Positions 1-9,241 of a stretch of 64,000 nt of DNA are shown here, piece by piece. The stretch is from Candidatus Hydrogenedentota bacterium (GTDB lineage Bacteria > Hydrogenedentota > Hydrogenedentia > Hydrogenedentales > SLHB01): assembly GCA_013359265.1 (NCBI GenBank), contig JABWCD010000005.1, positions 323,678 to 387,677 on the forward strand, read 5' to 3'. The position numbers and the translations under genes were made by a program. Under the pieces are notes generated by a model. That model searched no databases. It was not told the DNA's origin and saw only the letters and a program-made list of their open reading frames with translations. Numbering within the stretch: position 1 is the stretch's first letter; each line of letters opens with the position of its first letter.

Positions 1-1
1 C

Positions 2-1003
2 TACGACCTCGTGCGGAAGATGCGCGCGTCGTTCTTCGTGCTGGGGCCGATGCTGGCGCGGTTCGGCAAGGCGAAGGTGTCGCTGCCGGGCGGTTGCGCG
101 ATTGGCACGCGTCCGGTCGATATCCACCTGAAAGGGCTGGAGGCGCTCGGCGCGAAGATCGCGATCGAGGACGGGTATGTTCTCGCGAGCGGCGAGCTGA
201 CGGGCGCGAATTATTCGCTGGATTTTCCGAGCGTGGGCGCAACGGAAAACATCATGATGGCGGCGACTCGCGCGAAGGGCCTGACACGGATCAGCAACGC
301 CGCGCGCGAACCGGAGATCGTGGACCTCGCGCAGTTCCTGAACGCGATGGGCGCGCAGATTTCGGGCGCGGGCACGGACATGATCACGGTGCTGGGCGTG
401 GACGCGCTCGCGGGCACGGAGCACACGGTGATGCCGGACCGCATTGAGGCGGGGACATTTTTGGTGGCAGCGTTGGCCACGTGCGGCGACGTGACGGCGC
501 TGGACGCGAATCCCGACCATTTGCCGAATTTTTTGGACAAGCTGCGCGATGCGGGCGCGGAAGTCGAGATTCTTAGTTCCGGCATTCGTGTGAAGGCGAA
601 GAACGGGATCAAGGCGGTGGATTTCACGACACAACCGTTCCCTGGGTTCCCGACGGACCTTCAGGCGCAGATGATGTCGATGTTGTGCGTGGCGGAAGGG
701 ACCAGCGTGATTCGCGAGTCGGTGTTCGAGAACCGGTTCATGCAGGTGGCGGAGTTGGTGCGCATGGGCGCGAGTATCGCGTTGGATGGGAATTCGGCGA
801 TCGTGAAGGGCGTGCCCGTGATGTCCGGCGCACCGGTGATGGCGTCGGACCTGCGGGCGAGCGCGGCGCTTGTCGTTGCGGGGTTGGCGGCCACGAAGGG
901 CGAGACGTCGATCGCGCGCGTGTACCACATCGACCGCGGCTATGAGCGTATCGAGGAGCGGTTGGCGAGCCTGGGCGCGGATATCGAGCGCGTGCGGGAG
1001 TAG
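2..1003 (+). CDS. murA: UDP-N-acetylglucosamine 1-carboxyvinyltransferase (MurA), 5' truncated by window edge
   Basis: MurA transfers enolpyruvate from PEP to UDP-GlcNAc, the first committed step of peptidoglycan synthesis in the cytoplasm. The reading frame is already open at base 2 and reads into the family segment [10 protein letters not shown], so the true start lies upstream. The catalytic loop PGGCAIG is present, with the PEP-binding Cys encoded at 95-97, followed by [15 protein letters not shown], a standard MurA stretch. Later family blocks include [12 protein letters not shown] and the C-terminal [15 protein letters not shown]. About 334 codons are visible of a usual length near 420, so roughly the first 85 residues are missing. 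The presence of the Cys means fosfomycin sensitivity is expected from family knowledge; this is inference. It is followed by a noncoding tandem repeat, so it is probably the last gene of its unit. Confidence 0.96.
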   Translation, partial: YDLVRKMRASFFVLGPMLARFGKAKVSLPGGCAIGTRPVDIHLKGLEALGAKIAIEDGYVLASGELTGANYSLDFPSVGATENIMMAATRAKGLTRISNAAREPEIVDLAQFLNAMGAQISGAGTDMITVLGVDALAGTEHTVMPDRIEAGTFLVAALATCGDVTALDANPDHLPNFLDKLRDAGAEVEILSSGIRVKAKNGIKAVDFTTQPFPGFPTDLQAQMMSMLCVAEGTSVIRESVFENRFMQVAELVRMGASIALDGNSAIVKGVPVMSGAPVMASDLRASAALVVAGLAATKGETSIARVYHIDRGYERIEERLASLGADIERVRE

Positions 1004-1040
1004 GCGGCGGAGATGCGCATGAGCGTGGGAAAGAGGGGCT

Positions 1041-1475
1041 GGAATAGCCACGAAAGAGCACAAAGAACGCAAAGAGAATCTCAGATTTGAGATTTGAGAT
1101 TTCAGGATTTTAAGGTGGAATCGGCGGGCCTGGGACGTTAGGAATTAGGCTTCTACAACACGGAATGGCCACGAAAGAACACAAAGAACGCAAAGAGAAT
1201 CTCGGATGCGAAATTTGAGATTTCAGAATTTTAGGGTGAAATCGGCGGGCCTGGGACGTTAGGAATTAGGCTTCTACAACACGGAATGGCCACGAAGGAA
1301 CACAAAGTACGCAAAGAGAATCTCAGATTTGAGATTTGAGATTTCAGAATTTTAGGGTGGAATCGGCGGGCCTGGGACGTTAGGAATTAGGCTTCTACAA
1401 CACGGAATGGCCACGAAGGAACACAAAGAACGCAAAGAGAATCTCAGATTTGAGATTTGAGATTTGAGATTTCTG
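1041..1475. repeat. 121-bp direct tandem repeat, about 3.6 copies
   Basis: Units begin with ggaat(a/g)gccacgaa at 1041, 1162, 1283 and 1404, an exact 121-bp period. The fourth copy is cut off after about 70 bp. Each unit holds a cacaaagaacgcaaagaga segment, a run of agatttg heptamers, then a more GC-rich part (ggcgggcctgggacgttagg). Copies differ by only a few bases. The heptamer count varies in the last copy. No credible ORF covers it, and it fills most of the 583-bp gap between murA and hisD (1004-1586), in which nothing else is recognised apart from the immediate hisD upstream sequence. Confidence 0.93.
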
Positions 1476-1586
1476 AGGTCGAGATCGGAATGCACACATC
1501 CTGAAAGTTAGATTCTAGTTTCTTGCGACACTTGGCTGACTTCATTCTTTCTGTAGAGCGCAACAAAAAAATCACATCACATACCC

Positions 1587-2891
1587 ATGAAAAAGTATCT
1601 AATTGCATCTGACTCCGACTTCAACGCTGTCTCGCGGCGCATTACGGGAATGGCAGACGATTCTGCGGGCGAGGCTGGAATGGCCGACAAACTTGCGGCG
1701 ACGCGCGCGGTGGTCGACGCGGTGCGCGATCGGGGCGATGTGGCGGTGGCGGAATTCACCGAAAAGTTTGACAGGGTGAAGTTCGCGCCCGATCGGTTTG
1801 AAGTTACAGCATCCGAGATTGACGCCGCCATCGGGCGCGTGGATCGGGGGCTGTTGCAGGCCCTCGAACGCGCGCACGCAAACATCTCGGAATTTCATCA
1901 AAAGAACCTGCGCCAATCGTGGGAAGAAACAACTCCGGACGGTTCCGTCCTGGGGCAGCGCTTGACGCCGATCGAGAGCGTGGGGCTCTATGTGCCCGGC
2001 GGTACGGCGTTCTATCCGTCGTCGGTGCTGATGAATATCGTGCCGGCGCGCGTGGCGGGGGTGCGCGATATCGTGATGGTCTCGCCGCCGTCGTTCGAGG
2101 GAAGCATTCATCCGCTGGTGTTGGCGGGGGCGAAGATTGCGGGGGCTTCGCGCGTGTTTCGCGTGGGCGGCGCGCAGGCAATTGCGGCGTTAGCGTACGG
2201 GACCGCCACGATTCCGGGCGTGCTGAAAATCGCGGGGCCGGGCAATATCTATGTCACGCTGGCCAAGCGCCTTGTGTCCGGCATCTGCGACATCGACAAG
2301 GAGGCCGGGCCGTCGGAGGTGGTCGTCATCGCAGATGACAATGCGAATCCGCGCGAAGTGGCACTCGAACTCATGGCGCAGGCGGAACACGACGAAGACG
2401 CGCGCGCGATGCTGGTCGTTCTTTCAGAGTCGTTCGCAAAACGCGTCTTGGATACCATTGAAGAAGAGGCACGACAGTTGCCGCGCGCCACGATTATTCG
2501 CAAGGCGTTGGACAGCCAGGGCGAGATGTATGTCGTCCGTACTATCGATGAGGCGGCGCGCCTGACCAACCTTATCGCTCCGGAGCATCTGAGCATTCAG
2601 ACGGAAAATCCGAGAGCGGTATTCGATCAAATCCCAAACGCCGGTTGCGCGGTGTTGGGTGGTGGAACGTCGGTGGCTGTGGGCGATTATTACGCGGGCC
2701 CGAACCACATCTTGCCGACCGGCCGCCGCGCGCGGTTTTCATCGCCATTGACGGCCGAAGATTTTCGCAAAGTGACGAGCGTCATTTCGTTCTCGAAAGA
2801 GCGCATGGCAGACGTCGCGGATGACATCATGGCGCTGGCGAACGCAGAGCAACTGCAGGCGCACGCGCGCGCCATCGAGATTCGCCGATGA
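1587..2891 (+). CDS. hisD: Histidinol dehydrogenase (HisD)
   Basis: HisD catalyses the last two steps of histidine synthesis, oxidising L-histidinol to L-histidine with two NAD+, as a zinc-dependent cytosolic dimer. The 434-residue product has the usual length. Recognisable blocks are VGLYVPGGTA, VGGAQAIAALAYGT, IAGPGNIYV, EAGPSEVVVIAD, the zinc-ligand region MAQAEHDEDA, the catalytic APEHLSI and the C-terminal GPNHILPTG followed by ARFSSPLT. The ATG at 1587 is the only good start, but no clear Shine-Dalgarno sequence precedes it. The stop overlaps the hisC start by 4 bp (ATGA), so the two are translationally coupled. The other his genes are not in the window. Confidence 0.97.
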   Translation: MKKYLIASDSDFNAVSRRITGMADDSAGEAGMADKLAATRAVVDAVRDRGDVAVAEFTEKFDRVKFAPDRFEVTASEIDAAIGRVDRGLLQALERAHANISEFHQKNLRQSWEETTPDGSVLGQRLTPIESVGLYVPGGTAFYPSSVLMNIVPARVAGVRDIVMVSPPSFEGSIHPLVLAGAKIAGASRVFRVGGAQAIAALAYGTATIPGVLKIAGPGNIYVTLAKRLVSGICDIDKEAGPSEVVVIADDNANPREVALELMAQAEHDEDARAMLVVLSESFAKRVLDTIEEEARQLPRATIIRKALDSQGEMYVVRTIDEAARLTNLIAPEHLSIQTENPRAVFDQIPNAGCAVLGGGTSVAVGDYYAGPNHILPTGRRARFSSPLTAEDFRKVTSVISFSKERMADVADDIMALANAEQLQAHARAIEIRR

Positions 2892-3973
2892 AGTACGGCC
2901 GCGAAATCCTCCGGAACGTCGAGGGCTATGTGCCCGGTGAACAGCCGAAGATGAAGAACATCGTCAAGCTGAACACCAACGAGAACCCGTATCCGCCGTC
3001 GCCGCGCGTGCTTCAGGCGATACAGGAAATTTCGACGGAGATGGTGCGCAAATACCCCGATCCGGTATCGCTGCGTTTGCGGGAAGTCATCGCCGAGACG
3101 TATGGCGTCGATGGGCCAGAATGGGTCATCGCCGGGAACGGCATGGACGACATACTCGCGATGGCGGTTCGCGCATTCGTCGATCCGGGCGATGCGATAC
3201 TTTCGCCGTATCCGACGTACACGTTGTACGAAACGCTCGCGTTGTTGCACGGTGCGCGGATGCAGTACGTCGAACTCGACGGCGAGTTCCAACTCACCGA
3301 GCAGTTCTACGAGACGAAAGCGCGCGTATGTTTCATTCCGCGGCCGAATGCGCCGAGCGGCGTTTCGGCAGGTCAGAAGGCTATGGAGCGGCTGTGCAAA
3401 GAATTCGACGGGCTTGTTTTTATCGACGAGGCATACGCCGATTTCGCGGAAGACAACTGCCTGAGTTTTCCAAAGACTTTCGAGAACGCGATTGTAGGAC
3501 GGACTTTTTCGAAGTCCTATGCATTGTGCGGCTTGCGCCTGGGATTTGCGATCGCGCGTCCCGAGATTGTCCGTGAGTTGATGAAGGTCAAGGACTCATA
3601 CAACGTAAATGTGGTTGCCCAGTTGGCCGGCGTTGCGGCGCTGGGCGATACGGAGCACTTTCGCGGTTGCACATCCAAGATTCGACGGAACCGCGATTGG
3701 CTGACCCAAGCGCTCACGGATATGGGGTTCCGCGTGCCGCCGTCGCAGGCGAACTTCGTGCTCGCAGAATGGACGGGCACGCCGTCAGCCCGGGAGATTT
3801 TCGAGGCGTTGCGGGCGCGCGCCATTATTGTTCGCTACTTCGATGCGCCGCGCCTGCGGGATGCGCTGCGCATCACGATTGGCAGCGAGCGTGAGATCGA
3901 GGCCCTTATCGACGCGCTGCGGGCGATACTGGCGGGCGAGCCGGCCCCGCCGCCTGCTGGTATAATCGCCTGA
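2888..3973 (+). CDS. hisC: Histidinol-phosphate aminotransferase (HisC)
   Basis: PLP-dependent fold-type I aminotransferase that converts imidazole-acetol phosphate and glutamate to histidinol phosphate and 2-oxoglutarate. The 361-residue product opens with the typical LNTNENPYPPSP substrate-loop segment (about 28-39). The VFIDEAYADF block holds the PLP-binding Asp/Tyr region, and the Schiff-base lysine is Lys209 in RTFSKSYALCGLRLG. The family PNNPTG stretch reads PNAPSG here, a mild variation. The start overlaps hisD by 4 bp, which supports ATG 2888. HisC-type enzymes can also act on other aromatic or alpha-keto substrates, but the coupling to hisD makes histidine synthesis the most likely role. 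Confidence 0.96.
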   Translation: MKYGREILRNVEGYVPGEQPKMKNIVKLNTNENPYPPSPRVLQAIQEISTEMVRKYPDPVSLRLREVIAETYGVDGPEWVIAGNGMDDILAMAVRAFVDPGDAILSPYPTYTLYETLALLHGARMQYVELDGEFQLTEQFYETKARVCFIPRPNAPSGVSAGQKAMERLCKEFDGLVFIDEAYADFAEDNCLSFPKTFENAIVGRTFSKSYALCGLRLGFAIARPEIVRELMKVKDSYNVNVVAQLAGVAALGDTEHFRGCTSKIRRNRDWLTQALTDMGFRVPPSQANFVLAEWTGTPSAREIFEALRARAIIVRYFDAPRLRDALRITIGSEREIEALIDALRAILAGEPAPPPAGIIA

Positions 3974-4032
3974 GAACGTCTTGACTGCACCGGTACGGAC
4001 CCTTCGTGCCTCCGAAGAAGGTTAATGGTTGT

Positions 4033-4860
4033 ATGAAACGATATCTTGTCCTCAGTGCAGCCGTCTTGCCCGTCATAGTCCTCTCCCTGGCATCGGGCTG
4101 CGTGACACCGGACCCCGAGCATCGCCTCAATCTGCTTTCGACGGAAGAAGAAATCCAACTCGGCGAAAAGATGTCGGCCGAGGTTGAGAAATCGGAGAAG
4201 ACGCTCAATAACGCGGCGATTCAGACGTACGTCAGAAAGATCGGCGAGCGGCTTGCGGACCAATCGCCGCGCCAGGATGTCCCCTACGCTTTCACCGTCA
4301 TCGACAATCCGGAGGTTGTGAACGCGTTCGCACTGCCGGGCGGACACATGTACATTTACACGGGCCTCATGAAAATCTGCGACAACGAGGCGCAATTGGC
4401 GTCCGTCATGGCGCACGAGATTGGCCACGTCGCCGCAAAGCACCACGGTGAGACGCTGACCCGGCAGATGGGGTATCAGGTGCTCGCAGACCTAATTCTC
4501 GGTCCGAGTTCGCCGCAACGGCAACGGGCGCTTGCACAATTGGCTACCAACGCCGTCGCCATGCACTTCAGCCGGGACCAGGAACATGAATCCGATCGGA
4601 TTGGAATGGATATCCTGTTTCGCGCGGGGTACAAACCGGAGGCGATGGTCGATTTCATGCGCAAGATGGCGCAGTACGAGCAGGAGAACGGGGGCGGGCG
4701 GCAACCCCGCTTCCTACAGTTCTTCGCCTCGCACCCCGCCACGACCGATCGGATCGCCAATTTGGACGCGCTGGTCCAACGCTACCCGCTCGACCTGCGC
4801 AACCAAAGCCCGACGTATTTCGATCGGTACAAGGCGAATGTGCTGGACGTTTTGAGATAG
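4033..4860 (+). CDS. M48-family zinc metalloprotease, lipoprotein
   Basis: Predicted membrane-tethered zinc protease of the M48 family (the BepA/LoiP/YcaL-like group), whose Gram-negative members act in the periplasm on outer-membrane protein quality control. Starting at ATG 4033 gives MKRYLVLSAA followed by a lipobox LASGC with the acylated Cys at residue 23. The upstream in-frame ATG at 4006 would put nine polar residues before the signal and is rejected. The zinc motif HEIGH lies at residues 128-132, and the EHESD motif supplying the third ligand at about 184-188. The PGGHMYIYTGL block before HEXXH is typical. No TPR domain follows, unlike BepA. It stands 59 bp after hisC and is followed by an inverted repeat. 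Confidence 0.93.
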   Translation: MKRYLVLSAAVLPVIVLSLASGCVTPDPEHRLNLLSTEEEIQLGEKMSAEVEKSEKTLNNAAIQTYVRKIGERLADQSPRQDVPYAFTVIDNPEVVNAFALPGGHMYIYTGLMKICDNEAQLASVMAHEIGHVAAKHHGETLTRQMGYQVLADLILGPSSPQRQRALAQLATNAVAMHFSRDQEHESDRIGMDILFRAGYKPEAMVDFMRKMAQYEQENGGGRQPRFLQFFASHPATTDRIANLDALVQRYPLDLRNQSPTYFDRYKANVLDVLR

Positions 4861-4974
4861 AAGTCAGAATTCAGGAGTCAGAATCCAGAATTCAGGAGTC
4901 AGAATGTGGAACCGGGCCACGGGTTGAAGCCCGGCGTCTCATCGCGGGTTTCTGGCTACTGAATTCTGACTTCT
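4859..4974. repeat. Imperfect palindromic element with 16-bp perfect terminal inverted repeat
   Basis: The 16 bases at 4859-4874 (agaagtcagaattcag) are the exact reverse complement of 4959-4974. Inside the left arm the unit gagtcagaat(t)cag is repeated in direct orientation. A second nested hairpin, ccgggc (4912-4917) with gcccgg (4929-4934), sits in the centre. The whole element fills the gap between the M48 protease stop and the acyltransferase start. It looks like a REP/MITE-like noncoding repeat. It could also act as a transcription terminator or mRNA stabiliser, but there is no T-run. Confidence 0.75.
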
Positions 4975-4987
4975 GTATTCTCATTTC

Positions 4988-6439
4988 ATGCCCCGGGAAC
5001 GGCTATCACCGCTGGATGCGTCCTTTCTGTATCTGGATGGGGAAGTCGCGTGCAATCAGGGCGTCGGATACAACCTCGTCGATGGTCCGATCAGTTTTGA
5101 CCGTGTCATCGAAGACATGCGGCGCAAGGTGCGCTACGTCGACCGGCTGCGGCAGTGCGCCGTGTTTTCGCCATTCAATCTTTTTCATCCCACGTGGGAA
5201 TTCGATCCCGAGTTCGATATCCGCAATCACGTGACGCATACGGTCATTGAGCCGGCAGGGGACGCGGCGCAGTTCCGGGACACGATCGCGCGGATTTTCC
5301 GAACGAAGCTGGATCGCGCACACCCGTTGTGGGCCGTACACGTTATCAACGGCGCACCAGGCGGGCGGGCGGCGTATATCGTCGTAATCCATCATTGCGT
5401 ATCCGACGGCATTGGATTCGCGAAATTGGCGATGGCGTTCTATGACGCGGACAGGGAGCTTCGCCTGGCCCCCTATGATCCACCGAGGGAGAAGCATTGG
5501 CCAACCCCGGTAATGCGCATCGCGCATGGCCTCATCGATGCGATAAAAGCCGCGCCTGCTGCGATTGTGGAATTGTGCCGGGGCGTATCGATGTTGTTGC
5601 ATGGCCTCCTGCGCGAGCAGGGCGCGGCGGCGCGGACGATGCTGCGTCAATACAGGGAAGCGTCGAGTATTCGCTTCGCGTTCAATGCCCCGCTCTCCGG
5701 CGAAGCCGGGTTCTCATTTGCGAAATTCCGGCTCGAAGATATTTCATGCATTCGAGCGATGCTGGGCGGGACCTTGAATGACGTGCTGCTGGCCGTGGTT
5801 GGCGCGGCGCTGCACCGGTACGCCGTTCGGCACGCGATCAATTGCGAGGGCCGCTATCTGCGCGTCCTGGTTCCGAGCAACGTTCGCACGCCGGAGACGC
5901 AGAACAATTTCGGCAACTTCGTGTCGATGGCGCCGGTGCTCGTCCCGCTGGGCAGTATGCCGGCGCGCGAGCGTCTTGCAGCGGTGAGTGCGTACACCAA
6001 GGACATGAAGGACTGTGGACTTGCGCGACAGGTGAGCCTGGGCATTGCCTTGTCGCAACGCCTTCTCACACCGCCCGTTTCGTACCTCGCCCACCGATTA
6101 TTTTCGTCGCTCTGGATGCAGCGGCGGCGGGCGAAGTCAACGCGCATGCCGCGGTTTAATTTGGTGGTGACTAACGTCCCGGGATCGCCGGAACCCAGCT
6201 ATGTCGCCGGGCACGAGTTACGGGACGTCTTTGTCTTGGTGCCCTTGTTGGCGTCAGTCGGACTGTGCTGCGGGGCGTTGTCGCACAATGGCACGCTGTA
6301 CGTTTCGTTTTCGGGCGACAAGTCGACCGCGCCGGATGTCGACGTGCTCTCCGAATATATGGTAGAGGCCTTTGCCGAGCTGATGGCGGAGGGGCCTGTG
6401 GCTGGCGCGGAGAAGATTGTTATCGCGCAAGCGCGGTGA
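4988..6439 (+). CDS. Wax ester synthase / diacylglycerol acyltransferase family protein (WS/DGAT)
   Basis: Member of the WS/DGAT (Wax_synt) family, which transfers acyl groups from acyl-CoA to fatty alcohols or diacylglycerol to make wax esters or triacylglycerol at the membrane surface. The opening RLSPLDASFLYLD is the family N-terminus. The condensing motif HHxxxDG is at residues 135-141 (HHCVSDG). The C-terminal half has the typical GGTLNDVLLAVVGAALHRY and the NxxGS-like block TNVPGSPEPSYVAGHEL. At 483 residues it has the normal length. The gene overlaps the converging sialidase-like gene by 20 bp at its 3' end. Substrate cannot be told from sequence. Confidence 0.9.
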   Translation: MPRERLSPLDASFLYLDGEVACNQGVGYNLVDGPISFDRVIEDMRRKVRYVDRLRQCAVFSPFNLFHPTWEFDPEFDIRNHVTHTVIEPAGDAAQFRDTIARIFRTKLDRAHPLWAVHVINGAPGGRAAYIVVIHHCVSDGIGFAKLAMAFYDADRELRLAPYDPPREKHWPTPVMRIAHGLIDAIKAAPAAIVELCRGVSMLLHGLLREQGAAARTMLRQYREASSIRFAFNAPLSGEAGFSFAKFRLEDISCIRAMLGGTLNDVLLAVVGAALHRYAVRHAINCEGRYLRVLVPSNVRTPETQNNFGNFVSMAPVLVPLGSMPARERLAAVSAYTKDMKDCGLARQVSLGIALSQRLLTPPVSYLAHRLFSSLWMQRRRAKSTRMPRFNLVVTNVPGSPEPSYVAGHELRDVFVLVPLLASVGLCCGALSHNGTLYVSFSGDKSTAPDVDVLSEYMVEAFAELMAEGPVAGAEKIVIAQAR

Positions 6440-7661
6440 GGGGGATTTGCCAAACGCGGACGCGTTCGCGCTTCCAGGTGTACGAGACCGCGATACCATT
6501 CTTGGTGCGGACAACGGCGGGGTACGAAAACTCCATTTCCGGCTCGTCCTCGAGGGCGGCGAGGTCGGTCCAAGTCGCGCCATTGTCCGACGACAGTGCG
6601 AGGTTCAGTGGCGAGCGGCTACCCCAGCTCTTACCGACGGGATTGTAGATGAGCACCAGTTTCCCGTCGTCCAGCTTCAGGACGTCGATTCCGCTATTAT
6701 TGTTCGGAAGATCGGTCTTGTGAACCGGCGACCATGTGCGGCCGCCATCCGCCGAATCGACTCGCCCGATAAACCCTGCCGCTGTGCGCACGAATGCATG
6801 CACGTGGCCCGGCGAAGATTCCCACAGCGTCGGCTGTATCGCGCCGTCGCCGGCGATAACGGTTTTGTCTATCTGCCAATCGGCGCTGCGCACCCACGTG
6901 CGCCCGCCGTCCTGCGACCGGTCGGCGAACGCGTTCCAACCCTTGTACTCGGTCGAGGCGCCGGCAAGCCAACTCTTATCGTGCAGAATGATCGGCTTGC
7001 TGCGTACCGGCCCGCGCCCGCCTTGGTCATGCGCGACGAGTTCCCGGGCCTCGCTCCACGTGTGGCCGTCGTCTTTCGTTTGCATCCAGTTGGTTTCCCA
7101 GAACGGAATCTCACGGCCAACCTTGAAGAACAGGTACGTGCCGTTCGCCGGGTCGCGAAAAAGGACCGGGTTCCAATGGGCGGTTTCGTTCACCTTGGCA
7201 ACCTTGACCGGCATAGCCCACGTCTTGTTCTTGAAGCGCGACATCCAGATTGCCACGTTGTCGGCTTTTTCCTTGTCCCCACCGAACCACGCGCAAAGCA
7301 ACGCGCCGTCGCCCGCTTCCACCAAGGTCGACGCATGACATTCCTTGAACGGGCGTTCATCGGCAAAGACGAAGTCCACACGTCCGCCGGCGGCCTCTAC
7401 CGTGCGTAGAAACTCCCCGGGTGAACGGTCCGCCCGGCGGGTGGGGATATTCTCCGGTTTGGCCGGTTTAACGTCGGTTTCCCGCGACTTGGCGTCCTCT
7501 TTCCCCGCTGATTCGGCCTGTTTCTGAACCGGTGCGACGACTACCGTCGGGCGGCCCTTGGATCTGCCAACAGGTTTGGGAGATGTGGACGACTGCTGGG
7601 CTGACGCCGCGAGAACAGTCACAGAAAAGACGGCGAGAAGCCGGAGGTAAGACCCGGACAC
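6420..7661 (-). CDS. Secreted sialidase-like (BNR/Asp-box) six-bladed propeller protein
   Basis: A 413-residue protein with a Sec signal (SYLRLLAVFSVTVLAASA), a low-complexity linker rich in Lys, Pro and Thr (about 22-80), and a sialidase-fold domain. Four Asp-box motifs of the SxDxGxTW type are visible: TKDDGHTW, SQDGGRTW, SADGGRTW and SSDNGATW. The segment LLCAWFGGDKEKADNVAIW matches the predicted-neuraminidase family often found in PVC genomes. The start is taken as GTG 7661 because GGGAGG lies 5 nt before it and the signal peptide then begins at once; the open frame runs further upstream to 7802 without such support. The true substrate may not be sialic acid, since Asp-boxes also occur in other propellers. 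Confidence 0.82.
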   Translation of the reverse strand: MSGSYLRLLAVFSVTVLAASAQQSSTSPKPVGRSKGRPTVVVAPVQKQAESAGKEDAKSRETDVKPAKPENIPTRRADRSPGEFLRTVEAAGGRVDFVFADERPFKECHASTLVEAGDGALLCAWFGGDKEKADNVAIWMSRFKNKTWAMPVKVAKVNETAHWNPVLFRDPANGTYLFFKVGREIPFWETNWMQTKDDGHTWSEARELVAHDQGGRGPVRSKPIILHDKSWLAGASTEYKGWNAFADRSQDGGRTWVRSADWQIDKTVIAGDGAIQPTLWESSPGHVHAFVRTAAGFIGRVDSADGGRTWSPVHKTDLPNNNSGIDVLKLDDGKLVLIYNPVGKSWGSRSPLNLALSSDNGATWTDLAALEDEPEMEFSYPAVVRTKNGIAVSYTWKRERVRVWQIPLTALAR

Positions 7662-7833
7662 TGTTGCCTCCCAGACCCCGCGAGACAAGGGGAATGATAG
7701 CGCATAAAACTCGAAAAACGCAACTGGGCATGGAGAATCGAGTAGCGGAAGGGAAGGATGGGTGGTAGAATTCCTTGCGGAGTATTCGGGTTGACGAAAC
7801 AATTAAGTCGAACGAGTTCTCGGGTGATTCTTG

Positions 7834-7862
7834 TGGACGATGGACACAAGATGCAGTATAAT
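7834..7862 (+). promoter_or_regulatory. Sigma70-like promoter upstream of hflX and the radical SAM operon
   Basis: A perfect -10 hexamer TATAAT (7857-7862) is preceded after a 17-nt spacer by TGGACG (7834-7839), a partial match to TTGACA. Transcription would begin near 7869, giving a leader of about 55 nt before the hflX ATG. No other promoter of this quality was seen before 16115, and gene spacing downstream is 0-14 nt. Confidence 0.6.
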
Positions 7863-7923
7863 TCGCGCGAGAGGCTCCCGTATATAGGGTAGTCCTGCAA
7901 GGGGTACGAGCCTGTCCTAACGA

Positions 7924-9237
7924 ATGCTAGTGGCCGAAGATAGCAAACTGATTGACATCCAACGACCGCCTGTCTCCGAGGCGGCGGTTTTGGTGCGCCT
8001 TGTGCTGCCGGGTGATGACCCCGCGGAGGTGGACGAATCGCTGGAGGAGATGCGCCGGTTGGCGTGGACGGCCGGCGCGGAAGTCGCATGCACCATCGTA
8101 CAGCGGCGGGCGGTTCCCTGTCCGGCCACGCTGATTGGCGCGGGAAAAGTAGAGCAGATTCGCGCGGCCGTGGGCGAGCTGGAAGCGGACTTGGTGATAT
8201 TCGATTCGGAGCTGTCGCCAACGCAGGGTTCAAAGCTACAGAAGTCCTTGGGCGTGAAGGTGGTGGACCGCACTCAACTCATCCTCGACATCTTCGCGCA
8301 GCGCGCGCGTACGAACGAAGGCAAGCACCAAGTCGAACTTGCGCAGCTTCAATACATCCTGCCGCGGCTGACCGGGCGCGGCGTCGAAATGGCACGGCTC
8401 GGCGGCGGTATTGGAACGCGGGGTCCCGGTGAACAGAAGTTGGAAGTGGATCGCCGCGTCATTCGCAAGCGGATAGATCGGCTTCGTGCCGAACTGGGCG
8501 AGATCCGCAAGCACCGGCAGGTGCAGCGCAAACGTCGAACCGAGGGGGCCATCGGCACGGTCGCGTTGGTTGGTTACACGAATGCCGGAAAGTCGTCGCT
8601 CCTCAACGCGCTGACGCAGGCGGGCGTATTCGTCGAAGACAAGTTGTTCGCTACGCTCGACCCGACGAGCAGGCGCTGTTCGTTGCCTGGCGGCGGGCAG
8701 ATAGTCATTACCGATACTGTCGGGTTTATTCGAAAACTGCCGCACGGACTCGTAGCAGCGTTTCGCGCGACATTGGAAGAAGTGAACGAAGCCGATCTGA
8801 TTCTGCTGGTCGCGGACGTATCCCACGAAGGTGTTGACGATCAGGTCAGCGCGGTGAGGAGTGTGCTGGAAGAAATCGATGCGCACGGCAAGCCCATGAT
8901 TCGGGTCTACAACAAGGTTGACGCGGCGGGCGAAGACACTGTTCGCGAGAAGCTGAACCTGCCGGGCGAATCGTGCGCAGTTTCTGCGTTGACGCGCGAG
9001 GGGCTGGGCGACCTGCTCAATCGGATCGAGCGCTACTTTGCCACCGCGCGGACGCGAGTTACTTTGCGCATCCCACAGAACGAGGCTAACGTGGCCGCGC
9101 GGGTGTACGAATGGGGACGGGTATTCGAGCGCTCGTACGAGGAAAACTTCATCTTGATCGATGCCGAGCTTGGAGCGCCGCAGTTGGGCGCGTTGAAGGC
9201 CTACGTGGTCGATGACGACCCGGAACGCGGGAATTGA
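7924..9237 (+). CDS. hflX: Ribosome-associated GTPase HflX
   Basis: HflX is a GTPase that binds the 50S subunit and splits stalled ribosomes during stress. The 437-residue product has the HflX N-terminal domain (about 20-200, including the glycine-rich GTRGPGEQKLE segment) followed by the G domain: G1 GYTNAGKSS at about 217-225, G3 DTVG at 264-267 and G4 NKVD at 330-333. The C-terminal region RVTLRIPQNEANVAARVYEWGRV is also typical. ATG 7924 is the first in-frame ATG matching the family N-terminus. The best G-rich stretch upstream (aagggg) is too far away to be an obvious ribosome binding site. It heads a long co-directional run with 0-14 nt spacings. Confidence 0.96.
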   Translation: MLVAEDSKLIDIQRPPVSEAAVLVRLVLPGDDPAEVDESLEEMRRLAWTAGAEVACTIVQRRAVPCPATLIGAGKVEQIRAAVGELEADLVIFDSELSPTQGSKLQKSLGVKVVDRTQLILDIFAQRARTNEGKHQVELAQLQYILPRLTGRGVEMARLGGGIGTRGPGEQKLEVDRRVIRKRIDRLRAELGEIRKHRQVQRKRRTEGAIGTVALVGYTNAGKSSLLNALTQAGVFVEDKLFATLDPTSRRCSLPGGGQIVITDTVGFIRKLPHGLVAAFRATLEEVNEADLILLVADVSHEGVDDQVSAVRSVLEEIDAHGKPMIRVYNKVDAAGEDTVREKLNLPGESCAVSALTREGLGDLLNRIERYFATARTRVTLRIPQNEANVAARVYEWGRVFERSYEENFILIDAELGAPQLGALKAYVVDDDPERGN

Positions 9238-9241
9238 GCGC

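Noticed and set aside
1041-1475. 121-bp repeat as CRISPR array
   Set aside because: The repeat is continuous with no unique spacers, and no cas genes are in the window.
6417-7409. Long plus-strand ORF (330 residues)
   Set aside because: It is antisense to the sialidase-like gene, which has a signal peptide, Asp-boxes and a good ribosome site; the plus-strand product is Arg/Pro/His-rich without motifs.
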